Source of the DNA: Podospora comata
Lineage: Eukaryota; Ascomycota; Sordariomycetes; Sordariales; Podosporaceae
Reading direction: 5' to 3'
Assembly: GCA_017354895.1 (NCBI GenBank)
Contig: CP071495.1
Span: 3,889,001 to 3,953,000 of the forward strand
DNA length: 64,000 nt
Shown here: piece by piece, positions 23,046-34,100 of the stretch
How the letters are laid out: each line of letters begins with the position of its first letter
Numbering within the stretch: the first letter of the stretch is position 1
Notes under the pieces: model-generated
What the model was told of the DNA's origin: nothing
Seen by the model: the letters and a program-made list of their open reading frames with translations, nothing else
Databases searched by the model: none
Made by a program: the position numbers and the translations under genes

Positions 23046-24478
23046 TGTGATGACTGACCCAGATGATATTGAAACGCGTTGATGTTTAGCAGTGACCAAG
23101 GGTTGCCCGGTCACGAACAATTGGAAGGAAAGATTGCGAGGTTTGGGGGTCAAAGTAATAGGGAGTCGATACTAGAGAAGACCAGTTCCGGGTGCCAGTA
23201 AGAGAGGCTTAGGACAAGCGAGACCAAGGGATGAAATACTGGGGATGGGCAATGAGAAAGAAAGGGGCCCTATATAAGGTAGAGCCTGGTTGAAAAAGGG
23301 TACGACAAAACCTTAGGGTTCTGATATGCTTGAGCAGAGGGATGGTTAATATTCATGCTGAACTGGTTGTAAAACTTTCTGCACGACATGTTGGCTGCAG
23401 CATGTTTGTGCTGTCACTCGAATGAGCGATATAGTTGCTGGGGCAGTGTTGGAGCATGGAAAGCTTTCTCTGTAATTGACATCGCGTCGAGGTAAAGTGT
23501 TCAAGCTTCAAGCCCGATTTATCCTAAAATTATGATCATTCAAGAGTCGGTGGGTGACTGCGGATCGATGCGCACATGCACTACTGGCGTAAAACTTCTG
23601 AAAAACTTCTGAGCCCCTGTTGTAATAGTCGCGGTGTCCTCAGCTGCAATCATGCCCCACTTGCGGCTTGGAAAGCTGGATCTCAACATCAATATCAAGT
23701 TGTCAAGGTGTCAGCATCAGGTTAGATCCATGTCCCCAAGTCTCCCTTTTTTTGTTAGCGAGTGAAATACGTTTGGCTTCCAGGTCGGCAATGATGTTCG
23801 ACTCAACTTTCTGTGTAGGTAGGCGGTTTGCCCAGCTGTCGGATACAAAAGGCTACTAAAACCGCTTGTAATGAGCCCAACGGCACAATCTCAGACAAGC
23901 GTGAAATTTTTGGCAAGTGATAGCAATGCTATTCACGCCCGTTCTTTGTCATTTCACCATTGTATTGTTACTCAAGAAGTTGTCTTGAGAAAATTGGGAA
24001 TACGTACAAATACATTGTTCCAAGGACTATTAAATTTAGCTATGGGCTGTTGACAGTGCATCTGCTCTGCCTTCAGAAACAGGCCTACAGACGGTAAGTG
24101 TGGGGCACCTACAAAGGGCCTGCTTTTCACCAGACCCACACCTTTTTGCTCTTAAGGCTGGATTTGGCTTACTGTTTACTTTTACTCCGAACAACTAACA
24201 ACAACCAACTGTAATATCAATTTGTCAACCAATTTCTCTGCCTTTTGGCCTCTCTTTCGCGGGCAGTGACTTCACTAAGCCACCGCCCTACAGTAAGGTA
24301 CGTAGGTAGGTTACATGATTGGTATGTACATAAGAGACTTCGACTCCGTGTAAGCCCAAACTTCTAAAAGTCTGTAAGTCGCAGGAGCAGTCATCTGAGC
24401 CACTTGGCCAATCCGCACTATTGCCCCTCAAGGAGACTGGATATCCCAGGCTAAGCATCGACATCCTGCTGCAACATC
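23046..24478. other. Intergenic accessory DNA
   Basis: No supported gene. Carries a TAGGTA-type short repeat near 24298-24311. The last 150 bp lie just upstream of the DUF7770-like gene and would be its promoter. Confidence 0.4.
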
Positions 24479-25087
24479 ATGGCCATCTCCACGAAAAACA
24501 GTAAGTTCTATGACTTGATCCACGACACACTACCTGCTAACGGGATCCGTTCTGATAGCCCATTCCTTACCTGGCCCGTTGCCAAGGTCCACCACGACGT
24601 CTACAATCTGGGTCCAATTTTTGAAGATGATGGCTCCGTCAACGGATCTCAAAACCATTGGGTTATGATATTGGAATGTCCTTCAGCAAATGGACAAGTG
24701 AAAGTCAGCATGGACAGCAAAAAGAACTGGGCACATAAGTACGTACAATGCCAAAGTGACCCGTTACATCGGTAGAGGAAGTAGTGTCATATTCAGACAG
24801 ACTAGAACTGTAAAGTCTAGCTTTACAGTGGAGAATCTTCTGGGTGCAGTTATTGGTTCAGGTTGGCACCGCTACAAGATGACTTGCGATGCAAAAGGTG
24901 GATTCAAGGGTGCGAGCATCACTTGAGGACCGTAACCCATTGCCTCATCCAGCTTGGCTGGGTCACGGAGAAGTCTGATACAGGTCTCACCATGAATCAA
25001 TATCTTGGCTATGTTTACTTTATAGACGACACTAATATGATGTCGATGATCGTCGGTGCCTACAACGTTACCGCCAAACAGCCGTAG
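24479..25087 (+). pseudogene. DUF7770-like gene with one frame break
   Basis: Starts with ATG (MAISTKNSKFYD). Exon 1 (24479-24738) has HHDVYNLGPIFEDDGS and NHWVMILECPSANGQVKVSMD, which resemble the N-terminal half of the fungal DUF7770 family (NHW..FLELP...VRLDM). A 58-bp intron with a good donor (GTACGT) to an acceptor TTCAG at 24796 brings in FTVENLLGAVIGSGWHRYKM in frame. The last conserved block, GCEHHLRTVTHCLIQLGWV, lies in a different frame, so one frame shift falls between about 24885 and 24905. No intron fits there. The family name is from memory of its pattern and is moderately sure. Function of the family is unknown. Confidence 0.5.
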
Positions 25088-25496
25088 AAGGTGAGTTGCT
25101 TGACTTTGATGACCGGGCAATCGGAAACTGTGGAGGATGAGTGAAAAGTTGTAGCTAGGTATCCAGTCTGCTAACGGTTCCCATTGTCAGAATGCAGGTA
25201 AGGAATAACCAACCTGGAAGACTTCCTGGCTTAGCTTTTCTCTAGATGCTGAAACTTGAACTTCGCACATACGGGGTTGGGCTTGTAAGTTGCAAAACAT
25301 CGCGTGGGTAGATCGACAGGGGCACCGCTCATAGAGAAAACGGTAAAGACAAGAGTTCATGTTCCCCGTTCATTTTTATCCATGTATTTAGACTCCCATT
25401 GCATTGATTTGGTACTGGAATAAACAGCCGACTTCTCTCTTATTACGGTGACCTAGTATCGCACACCTTGTGACAGGAACTGGGACCCGCAAACCA
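25088..25496. other. Intergenic between DUF7770-like relic and terpene synthase
   Basis: 3' flanks of two convergent genes; no feature seen. Confidence 0.4.
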
Positions 25497-26659
25497 TCAC
25501 TCACCCGGCACCAAATATCTCAACGTCGTCCGGCTCCACAGCTCATTCCCGGCCATCTGATACTCCAACCCTTGCAAATACTTTCTCAGCTCTGGCGTAT
25601 CCTGGCGTGCGAGAACCGCTTGGACCAAACCAAAATGTTGCGCCTCCCATTCCCGGCAGAGGCTATAGAGCACCCTTTTGGCAGCAGCAGTTGATATCTC
25701 AGCGTCTGCTGCAATCGTGGCCACACCTGTGCACAGGGACCCGCCCTCTTCATGTGCCGTCTGTGAGGTGAGAAGTTCCTTTTCGAAGCTCCAGATGTCG
25801 TTGATGATTGAAAGATGCTTCGAGCAGTTCATGTCGACGGGGCGGGCGAGGTCGAGGTCCGATAAGGGGATGGACAAGCCTATTGTGAAGCGCATCAGTG
25901 CCACAAGGAATCTGATGATGCCAATGTGATGTCAATATCAGTATAAATGTTAGCTAATGCTTGGAAAGCAAACATACCCTTTCCCGACATCGCGTTCCCG
26001 GTATTCGAGGTACTCCTTCAGGCTCATCGGCTTGGTGCGTGCCTTGTCTGTCTGCGCACGCATAAAGACAAAGACGGGCTCGAGGATTGTCGTTCGCCAT
26101 CCAACGGTCGTGCGCCCGCATGCCTTCCCACAGGTCGTATTTGATGTACTCAACCAGGACGGAGCGGTCAGGCAGTATATCCCCTCCGCGCATCAGGGGC
26201 ATGAGACGAGCGTTGTAGGCCTCCCCTTGGGCGAGGGATATGTGCTCGAGGAGATCTGAGATAATCCAAGGTAATCTTTAGCTAGGTAAGGCCCAATGGC
26301 TTGGAAAAGGAGAGCCTGCCATCAACGAGAAACAAAACTGTCAACAACCGACAGGCAAAATGAATCCGGTCATCCAGCGCCATGGGGAAATAGAGGCACG
26401 TCACGCGCGAGAAACCGGCGCCGACAAATCTTTTTCGGCTTTGCGCGTCGGGAAACGGCCAGTGCTTGAGGAAGTAGTCGTCTACCTCTCTGGCTACTAC
26501 ATCCACTAAGGGGTGACATAGGGCCTTGAAGTTGGAAGTTGGGATGCTACTGTCGACAAGGGAATTGATTTCAGGTTTGTTCACGTGCTCCTGTTCATTT
26601 GAAGCTGGGATTGGCAGTTGCGCCTGGGATGTGATGGTGAGGATTCCTGTGGTTTTCAT
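25497..26659 (-). pseudogene. Class I terpene (sesquiterpene-type) synthase with one frame break
   Basis: Exons 26659-26320, 26255-25978 and 25911-25497. Conserved blocks: HPLVDVVAREVDDYFLKHWPF, the Asp-rich metal motif DDLLE formed across the first intron (about residue 113), HDRWMAN, LEPVFVFMRAQTDKAR, EYRERDVG, the NSE motif NDIWSFEKE (about 244), and a C-terminal RY pair (LRYLVPG). The set matches fungal class I terpene synthases that cyclise farnesyl (or longer) diphosphate. Two oddities: intron 1 uses a GC donor (GATG|GCAGGC), and near 26092 one extra base shifts the frame between MAN and ILEPVF; without it the exons sum to 344 codons. So it is either a recent pseudogene or a base error. 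It is divergent to a P450, with a 736-bp shared upstream region. Confidence 0.8.
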
Positions 26660-27395
26660 GATGCTTGTTGGGCGTCGACGATAGGGGAGCAGGCGTAGCG
26701 GTTGAAAGTTTGGGAGACAATAGCTCCCCGTGAACTTCAGGGTCAGATCAGACGTCTGTTTTATTACTATCTACTCTAGAAATGGGAGCATGATTCATTA
26801 CTGAACATGCTGCAGCCAAAAGAAAAGATACGGCTACCCGATATTTGGCAAACTGCCGTTGGACTTGTTGTACCGACTGCCAAGTGAATAAGCTGGGCTT
26901 GCATTATCTTGAGTCCGAATCAATAAATGTAAGGCATGTAAGATCAGCTAGCTGGAGCTACGCAATCAAGAACAGTAAATGGGTCAGACAGAGCAATTCC
27001 TGGGAACGATATCATCGCGCCACGTTGTGGTTGTACCGAGCTGTCCAGTTATAATCCAAAACAAGTCCGAGTAGAATGTCAAACGGGGTAAGGTTGTAAA
27101 TCTTTGCGGCATCTCTTCATGTCATGTGGCGCAGCTACTATTTTGGTGTTGCACGAAAATAGGGCGACTTCACCACGCCAATGCTGTGGACTGAAAGTAT
27201 GACCCCAAGATTTAGGAGCCTATATTAAGGTACCTAGGTAGACAGCCATCTCCCCAAGTTCTGCGATATTATCCAACTCATGCCCGATTTATATACAGTC
27301 ACAGACGGCTTTGTGCGCTCCAAATTTTTGCATCACAACACCCTCCGCTTACCTGCTGGTAGAGCACGGCATAGGCACCTTACTCAACCCTCAGA
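26660..27395. promoter_or_regulatory. Shared upstream region of the terpene synthase and P450
   Basis: 736 bp between two divergent start codons, the usual arrangement for co-regulated fungal metabolite genes. AT-richer than the core regions. It contains a TAGGTACCTAGGTA-type repeat at 27227-27241. No specific factor site can be named. Confidence 0.4.
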
Positions 27396-29458
27396 ATGGA
27401 GTCTATCGCTCTCATCGGCGCGGGCCCGTTGGTGGAGCGCCTGCCATCCCAGCTTTTATCTCGTCTGGCCACCATCCTCCTCTTTGGTGTTGGTATTCCT
27501 TGCTCCCCATAACGGGAGGTGCTTAAAGTTCTGACAACATAAACACAGGTCCTAACACTCATCGCCACCAGGGCGATCTACAATGTCTACTTCCATCCCC
27601 TTTCCAAGTTCCCTGGTCCCTTGTACTGCGCCATTAGTGACGTGTGTCACCCAGCAACCTTCTTCAATGTCCCTGGGAAATGAACTGACACAGTCAGCAG
27701 ATTCCGCATTGCTTGTGGTTTCTAGGAGGACGCCAACCCTACAAAATTCTTGAACTTCATAATCGTTACGGTACAATGAGATCAATCCTCGTTCTACACC
27801 CACCATCTAACCCCAAAGACCCTAGGCCCGGTGGTGCGAACAGCCCCAAATGACCTGTCCTTTAACACGACCCAATCATGGAAAGACATATACGGTTCCA
27901 GACAGGGCCACAAGGCTTTCGTCAAAAGTGCCTTCTACGACGGGGGAAGTTTTGCCAGCCGGGGCGTCGGTTCCATTGTCAGCGAACGCAATGTCGACGC
28001 CCACGCGCAGATGCGCCGCTATCTGTCGAATGCGTTTTCTGATCGGTCGCTCGTAGAGCAAGAAGATATTATTGCGCGAACCATGGATATTTGGGTCGAA
28101 AGCTTGCTCAAAAAGGGGTCGCACAAAGAGGGGTTTGAGATGGGGAAGAGTTTCGAGATTATGACGTTCGACATTATTGGTGAACTGGCGTTTGGGGAGA
28201 ACTTCAAAGGTGTTGAGACTGGTAAGTCAGGCTTTTTTTGTCTTTTATTTTTTTTATTTTTCGGTTGATCAAATGTTGCTGTTTCTGCTCATGACACGGC
28301 ATGTAACTAGGTGTTGAACATCCCTGGATCGCCACCCATCTCGGAGCTCTGAATCAAGGAGCCCTGGCCGACGCCTTGAAGCGCTTCCCGACACTCGCCT
28401 GGCTTGCTCAGGGGCTGCTGCAGAAGAAAATCTGGGAACTCACCGAGGACACAAAGAAAAATGAGAATTTTGCCATTGATATGATCAACAGGTGAGGAGT
28501 CATGCTCCGTGAAAGAAAACACAAAGCTGCGGCGCCTGTGAGGACTGATGTTCAAGACAGACGAATCCACCGCGATGAGCTTTCGCGCAAAGACTTCATG
28601 ACGCACATCCTACAGAAGCGGGATTCTGCCCAGGTGTCGGACCTACAGCTAGCAGCGCACGCTTCTGACTTTGCCCTGGCTGGAAGCGAGACCACGGGCA
28701 CTGCCTTGTCAGCCATCATGTACTACTTGCTGCGAACTCCCCAGGTCATGCTCAATCTTCAAAAGGAGATCCGAGGCAGTTTCAAGACATATAGTGAGAT
28801 ATGTTTCAGGTCAACGATTGGCTTGCCATATCTAGACGCTGTCATTCTCGAGGGGCTCAGAATGTACCCCCCAGTACCGCTTGGCCTGCCCCGTGTGGTG
28901 CCGGATGGAGGCGACACAGTCGACGGACATTTTCTGCCAGCGGGGGTCAGTGTATATCCTGTCGTTGAGGGAAAAGCACTAAGCATAATAATATCAGGTC
29001 GTTGTTTACACCCATCCAGTTGCGGCAAGCTTGAGCTCGGCAAACTTCAAGGATCCTTGGGATTTCAAACCTGACAGGTGGCTTGACGAGCACCAAGGAG
29101 ATATACGAGAAGCGTCTCAAGTGAGCTAGCTACCTACCCTGGTGATTGAAACCCGAAGACGAAAGAAATTAACTGACGACTTATCTTCCATCCAGCCATT
29201 CTCACTAGGCACTCGTGCTTGCATGGGAAGAAAGTATGCAACAACCTCACATACCTTAGGTACCTATTATGCTGACAATGCTAACAAACATCTTTTAGCC
29301 TTGGACACATGGAGATGCGAACAGCGCTGGCCAAAGTTCTCTGGAAGTATGATCTGGAGTTGGTGAATACATCGCTGGACTGGCATCGCGACTCAGAGAT
29401 GCATACTCTCTGGTGCAAACCGGCACTCTGGGTCAGGTTACGAGTGCTTGAAGAGTAG
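27396..29458 (+). CDS. Cytochrome P450 monooxygenase
   Basis: Nine exons: 27396-27488, 27549-27641, 27701-27770, 27826-28221, 28311-28491, 28561-28945, 28998-29120, 29196-29233, 29299-29458; they join in frame to 512 aa. N-terminal membrane anchor (LATILLFGVLTLIATRAIY) followed by FHPLSKFPGP. Oxygen-binding I-helix AGSETTGT (about 317), ExxR as EGLRMYPP (about 375), PDRW, and the haem loop FSLGTRACMG with the Cys ligand at about 455. Overall layout resembles CYP65/CYP58-like enzymes such as isotrichodermin C-15 hydroxylase. Intron 1 has a weak donor (GTTGGT) and is the least certain join. Next to the divergent terpene synthase it is likely a terpene oxidase in the endoplasmic reticulum membrane. 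No break was found. Confidence 0.87.
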
Positions 29459-30689
29459 CCAAACACCTGAGTAAGCAACAAGCGTGCCATATCCATTATA
29501 TATAATAGAGACCGACCCCTTTCCACTGGAGGTTGTTGGGCATGAATTCTTCAGAAAGCTTCATGAGACTGGGACGAAATAGTAGAGCAGGTGGAATTAT
29601 GCCTATATCTCCGAGCACGTCAACTCTTACCGTCTCCGAAGTGTCTTTTTTTCCTGGTCTCATAGGTGCAATAAATTTGCCTCTGCGTTTCTTGATCCCT
29701 CGACCGTCCCATGAACCCTGTCTCTCTCTGCCTCTCACCCTTGATTCGAGGTTTTGCTGAACACAAGGTTGTCGAAAACTTGTGTTTGTAACTGTGAAGA
29801 ACATGGTAGCAGTCTTGTTCTGGTGATACATCCAGAAATGGAAAGACCAAGCCTAGTTCTTTTCCATGTACACATCAAGTCTTGCACTCTGTGTCCTAAA
29901 ATCCTCCCGTTCTCCTACCCGTATCCGCCCCTCCCATTTCCCTACTAAATAAGAACACACGGATTTCTTTTTGAATCACAATGCCACCAACGAGTTCGAT
30001 CATCTTGGGGCCAAAACAGGATCACCTGCTGCCCAAAATGCGCTACTAAGTCAGCCATATGGCAAGCCTTCTTGCCCGGCTTTGGACCTGCTACCATCCT
30101 GACAGCTTGGGAAGACTTTGGTAGGCCCGGCCGCACAAGTAGAGGGATTCTCAAGAAGTGGAGGTGGATCTCGCATCTCACAACCGTCCACGGTATTTGT
30201 ATTTGCCAGACAAGGCACCAGCGCACTGCCTTTGTTGAGGCGCTTGCAGTTGCCAGCTCTAGGTGCCTAGGCGCAACCTTGAAGCGCTTGGAGCTGCCAG
30301 CTGCAGGTGTGTGATCGAAACTGTGTTTGGTGCCCGAAAGCCTCGTTCCACTTGCAAATGAGGAGCTACTGCGGTGGCTGGCGATTTGAGCTGTGTGCCA
30401 GCCCTATTTCTTTTTTTGAATCTCCTTCCTTCTTCACAACATACACTACCATCACCGACGCCATGGTATCCTATATTTGCCCTGTCTCAATAGCCCCTTC
30501 GCAGATCACCTCAGCTCGGGAGCGCTATGCAAGCGGAACCAAGCTCAGTATTCGAACTCACATTCCTCCGAAACCGTTTGTGGGAGCAATACTCCTGTGG
30601 GTTGTCAGACAGGTTGCTCTAGGGCTTGGCCCTGGGGCCTACATGTATAAGGATATGGAAAAGGTGTTGCTCTCTGGAGCTGATTAACT
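29459..30689. other. Intergenic with unassigned short frames
   Basis: 3' flank of the P450. A 111-codon minus-strand frame (29496-29831) and a plus-strand frame starting at ATG 30463 have no recognisable domain. Between about 30,237 and 30,308 two imperfect copies of a unit of about 26 bp (GCGCTTG...GCCAGCT...AGGTG) lie in tandem. Confidence 0.35.
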
Positions 30690-31015
30690 TGTACTTGATA
30701 ATAACAATACCAATTACTAAAATTATCGCTGCCGTCCAACAAGTTATAAGTCCCTTTTAAGCTTCTTCGACCCTATTATCGATAAATTTATTACTATTCT
30801 AACTAATGGTACCGTCCGGCAATGGATTTAACAGTCTTAAATCGTCTTTTTTAATAATCTTTGTCCCGCGGCCCTCTAAAGGTATTTATAACTATAGTAA
30901 ATCCAATAACCGAGTACGCTTTGGAATTATAACTCTAATATCCGGGACCGGCCTACCTATTTTAATTACCTTCGTAGCCGGATAATTATTAATTATTAAA
31001 TTAGAAGCTCGGCAG
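30690..31015. repeat. AT-rich, RIP-like relic
   Basis: Strongly AT-rich with many TA steps, interspersed with isolated CCGG/CGG groups, unlike the genes around it. Such composition is what RIP leaves in old duplicated sequence of ascomycetes. The source element cannot be recognised. It directly abuts the inverted-repeat region. Confidence 0.5.
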
Positions 31016-31176
31016 GCTGATATGGTAGGCCTGAATGGCTGTGGGCGCAGTGTATTGAGAGCAAGCAAGGCTTTGTCTGCAGCATACGACAGTGGGACGC
31101 ACTGAAGGAAGGTAGATTAGAGGGGGGTGCCCTGTAATATCTGGAGGGTAGACACTGTAATATAGGCTTGTGATAA

Positions 31177-31815
31177 AATGGTGAGAAAACACAAAAAACA
31201 ACCACAACACCACAAATATACCCTCAACGGGTCCCTGAATGAAGACACCTGCGTGACAGTGGCTCGCTCGCAGGCCGCACTTCACGCAGGACAAAGATAA
31301 GATACTATGAGCTCGCAGGCCACATATTAAGCACCAGATTGGCCTGATCAGAGGGCCAGAATTACCTGCACGCGTGCAAGGCACAAAATACGAAGAAAAT
31401 AAAAGTCGATGTCCTGTCTAAAATAGAATGTCAGAAGCAGGCCGCTTATATACTGGTTTGGGGTGCGGCCACAGGCCTGGGGGTATGAGTAAGGAAGTGG
31501 GGTTCTCAGGGGGACTCGGGGTTGGTTCAGGGGTCATGTATATAAGCGGTCTGCTTTTGACATTCTGTTTTAAACGGAACATCGACTTTTATTTTCTTCG
31601 TATTTTGTGCCTTGCACGCGTGCAGGTAATTCTGGCCCTCTGATCAGGCCAATCTGGTGCTTAATATGTGGCCTGCGAGCTCATAGTATCTTATCTTTGT
31701 CCTGCGTGAAGTGCGGCCTGCGAGCGAGCCACTGTCACGCAGGTGTCTTCATTCAGGGACCCGTTGAGGGTATATTTGTGGTGTTGTGGTTGTTTTTGTG
31801 TGTTTTCTCACCATT
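31177..31815. repeat. Long inverted repeat (about 278-bp arms, 84-bp spacer)
   Basis: Left arm 31177-31453 and right arm 31538-31815 are reverse complements over nearly their full length; both encode the same open frame in mirror orientation (starting MPCTRAGNSGPL). The outer parts are almost identical apart from a one-base run-length difference. The inner 50 bp differ at several sites, and those I noticed are transitions. Each arm has a TATATAAG near the spacer pointing outward. It could be a foldback-type DNA element or two solo LTRs in opposite orientation; no flanking target duplication was evident. It would form a very stable hairpin. In either case it is a non-coding remnant. Confidence 0.85.
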
Positions 31816-31914
31816 TCAATAGACTCCAGGGCTCTAAACTAACTATAGCTTAGCGGCCTACTCTATCGACCAGCTCTTTAAGAAAGCAAGTTTCCCTGTC
31901 TTTCGTTCTTTACC

Positions 31915-33365
31915 ATGGATAAGAAACAAGCTTCCCCGAAGCTTTCGCAAGCTAAACTTCTGCTAACCCAAACCGAGCAAGTTCCAGCAAATCCATCGCG
32001 ACGAAACCGACGGGTCGATGACGACGATCACGAACTCTAGCCGAAACGAGCACAATTAATACGCATAAACCTTATTGTATTTAATAAGATAGGCAAAAAG
32101 AAGACCTCGGACCCCTCGGACGATTCGGGATCGACGAAAACCATCTTGACGATATCGACTAGTTTCACGATCCAGGCTCGAAAGAATGGTATCCTCGACC
32201 CTATTAGCTCTAGGCCGCCCAAGAACCTCGAGGAGATCCGCGAGCGACTCGCTGCACCACGCGAAACAGCTTCGCCCCCGGAGTCGGTATACGAGGACTA
32301 TGCCTACATAGTTGAGTGGGCTATCAACGAAGCAACTATGGTAGGCGACACACTGCCGTTACTAAAGATATATCCGAGAGAACCCTACCAGAGGGCGCTC
32401 AACCGGATATTCACGGCCTTTCCGAAGGACATGGGCTTCAATAATGGCCTCTTTACTCCGCAGCCCGACTTAAGATGGAAGAATTCCGACCCTTTCTAGT
32501 CGACGAGTATATTAACGGAGCCGTCCTCTATAAGGATAATCCCCGTTCCGTAACACTACCACACATCGCCGGGGAATGGAAGGGCCCCGGAGGAGACATG
32601 AGAGAAGCGGCGCTATAGAGCGGCTACGGCGGAGCTACTCTCGTCCACGCAAGAAACCAAGCTCTCGCCTTCCAGGGAGAGTCTGACCCCCCTGGACACG
32701 CAAACATCACGACCTTCACCACACATGGTACCCAGGTCCATTTCTACGCGCACTACGCAAACCCCGACCGAAGACGGTACGCTTGAATATCACTAGTTTC
32801 CTATCAAGTTAATGAGTTTGGTCAACTCTCACGGAGAGCACAAGGAAGGCCGGAGAGGACTCAGCAACGCCCAGGACCACGCCAGAGAACAGTCGTACGC
32901 TTTAAAGTACCAGCTAACCAGTTAAATGAGCACTACAAGCAGCAGCGCAGCAGCAGCCTCCATCCTGTCGCTACAGGAGTGCAGCCCTTGCCCGTACCAG
33001 GCATCGAACCACTGGACGCTTACGAGGACGAAGACGACTACTACGAAGTCGTCGAACCACAGCCTGTTTACCGGCGGACACCCCCTACATCATCCAAGCC
33101 TAGGCATAGCAAATCGCACCACTCGCACTCACACCACTCGCATTCGACGCCGCATTCGTCGAAGGCTCCCTCATCCACACATAGTTCTATCACTAGTAGC
33201 GACCAGAAGCGAAAGGCTCCATTCTCGTAAGGATCGTTAAACGGTTCTTCCAATCACACTAAGTACTAGAGCTACTGGAAGAAGGACGCCAGAAATGGAC
33301 GTTACTACCATAAGCATTGGGATGGTACTGTCTCTTGGCTTGACGACGAGGAAGACGAATAGCGC
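31915..33365 (+). pseudogene. Decayed member of a multicopy-type fungal protein family (possibly DUF7924-like)
   Basis: Begins with ATG (MDKKQASPKLSQ) 100 bp beyond the inverted repeat. Readable blocks include NLEEIRERLA, SPPESVYEDYAYIVEWAINEA, YQRALNRIFTAFPKDMGFNN, DEYINGAVLYKDNPRSVTLP, GEWKGPGGDM, GHANITTFTTHGTQVHFYAHYA, then a His/Ser-rich low-complexity part and a last block with YYHKHWDGTVSWLDDEED. The reading frame is broken in several places. The blocks resemble a family that occurs in many copies in fungal genomes, which I believe is annotated DUF7924; that name is uncertain. Whether it belongs to a mobile element with the adjacent repeat is open. Confidence 0.5.
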
Positions 33366-33521
33366 CGAGATAAATGGTATAAGACCTATAGGTAGGAGAA
33401 ATCTCCGGGCGCGCTTTGCGCGACTTAGCGGCGCGGGCGTGGGTAGCGCGGGCGGTAGCCGCGGCTTTCTTCTTGCTGGGTGCTATGGTGGTACTTAACT
33501 GCTTAAAAAAGCGCGGTAATA

Positions 33522-33652
33522 ATGATGATGATGGTGATGGTGGTGGTGGTGGTTGAGAGAGATAGAGAGAGAGCGGCTCGAAAAAGCGGTGCGAGAGAGA
33601 GAGTGAGAGAGTGAGAAAGAGAGAGGGAGAGGGTGAGAGAGAAAGGGCGAGT
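33522..33652. repeat. Microsatellites (GAT/GGT)n and (GA)n
   Basis: 33522-33553 is a trinucleotide run of the GAT/GGT type; 33555-33652 is an impure GA run (GAGAGA with GTGAGA interruptions). They follow the decayed ORF and a GC-rich block (33,395-33,475). Confidence 0.9.
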
Positions 33653-34100
33653 ATAGCGGCGATAATTATAAGAGCGGCCGTAATTTTTGGAAGAAGGTTG
33701 CGAGCGTAGGATTGTAAGTTCTAGTCGTAGTTACGAGGCTAGGTTATATAGTAACGAGCGTTTATTTATAAAAGGAGGTGAGTTACTAGCTCAGGGGAGC
33801 TTAATAGGCAGACCTGCGACTATATTGGGAAGGCACGCAGCCCTACGACTATATGTATTTTAGTTAGTCTGTTTATGATGGCTTTATAGTCTAAGCCGGC
33901 GTGTAGAGGAATGGACTAATTGTTGGAGCAGTTAATCTGGGTGGATCAGACCGCTATACTACGGCAGGGTTAATTTCTGGGCTTTTTTGGCAGTATGAGT
34001 GCTCTTCCTGTATAACTATCTCACTGTACGCTCTTACGAGCTTTTCTTTTGTTCAGACAACACCAACATGTTCAATTACATGCTTTAAATCAACTTTCTA
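33653..34100. other. Degenerate AT-rich sequence
   Basis: Mixed AT-rich sequence with isolated CG groups like the relic at 30.7-31.0 kb. No gene recognised. It is probably the right flank of the same degenerate insertion. Confidence 0.4.

Noticed and set aside
31001-31822. Two identical short proteins on opposite strands (MPCTRAGNSGPL...)
   Set aside because: They are the two arms of the inverted repeat read in mirror orientation, not genes.
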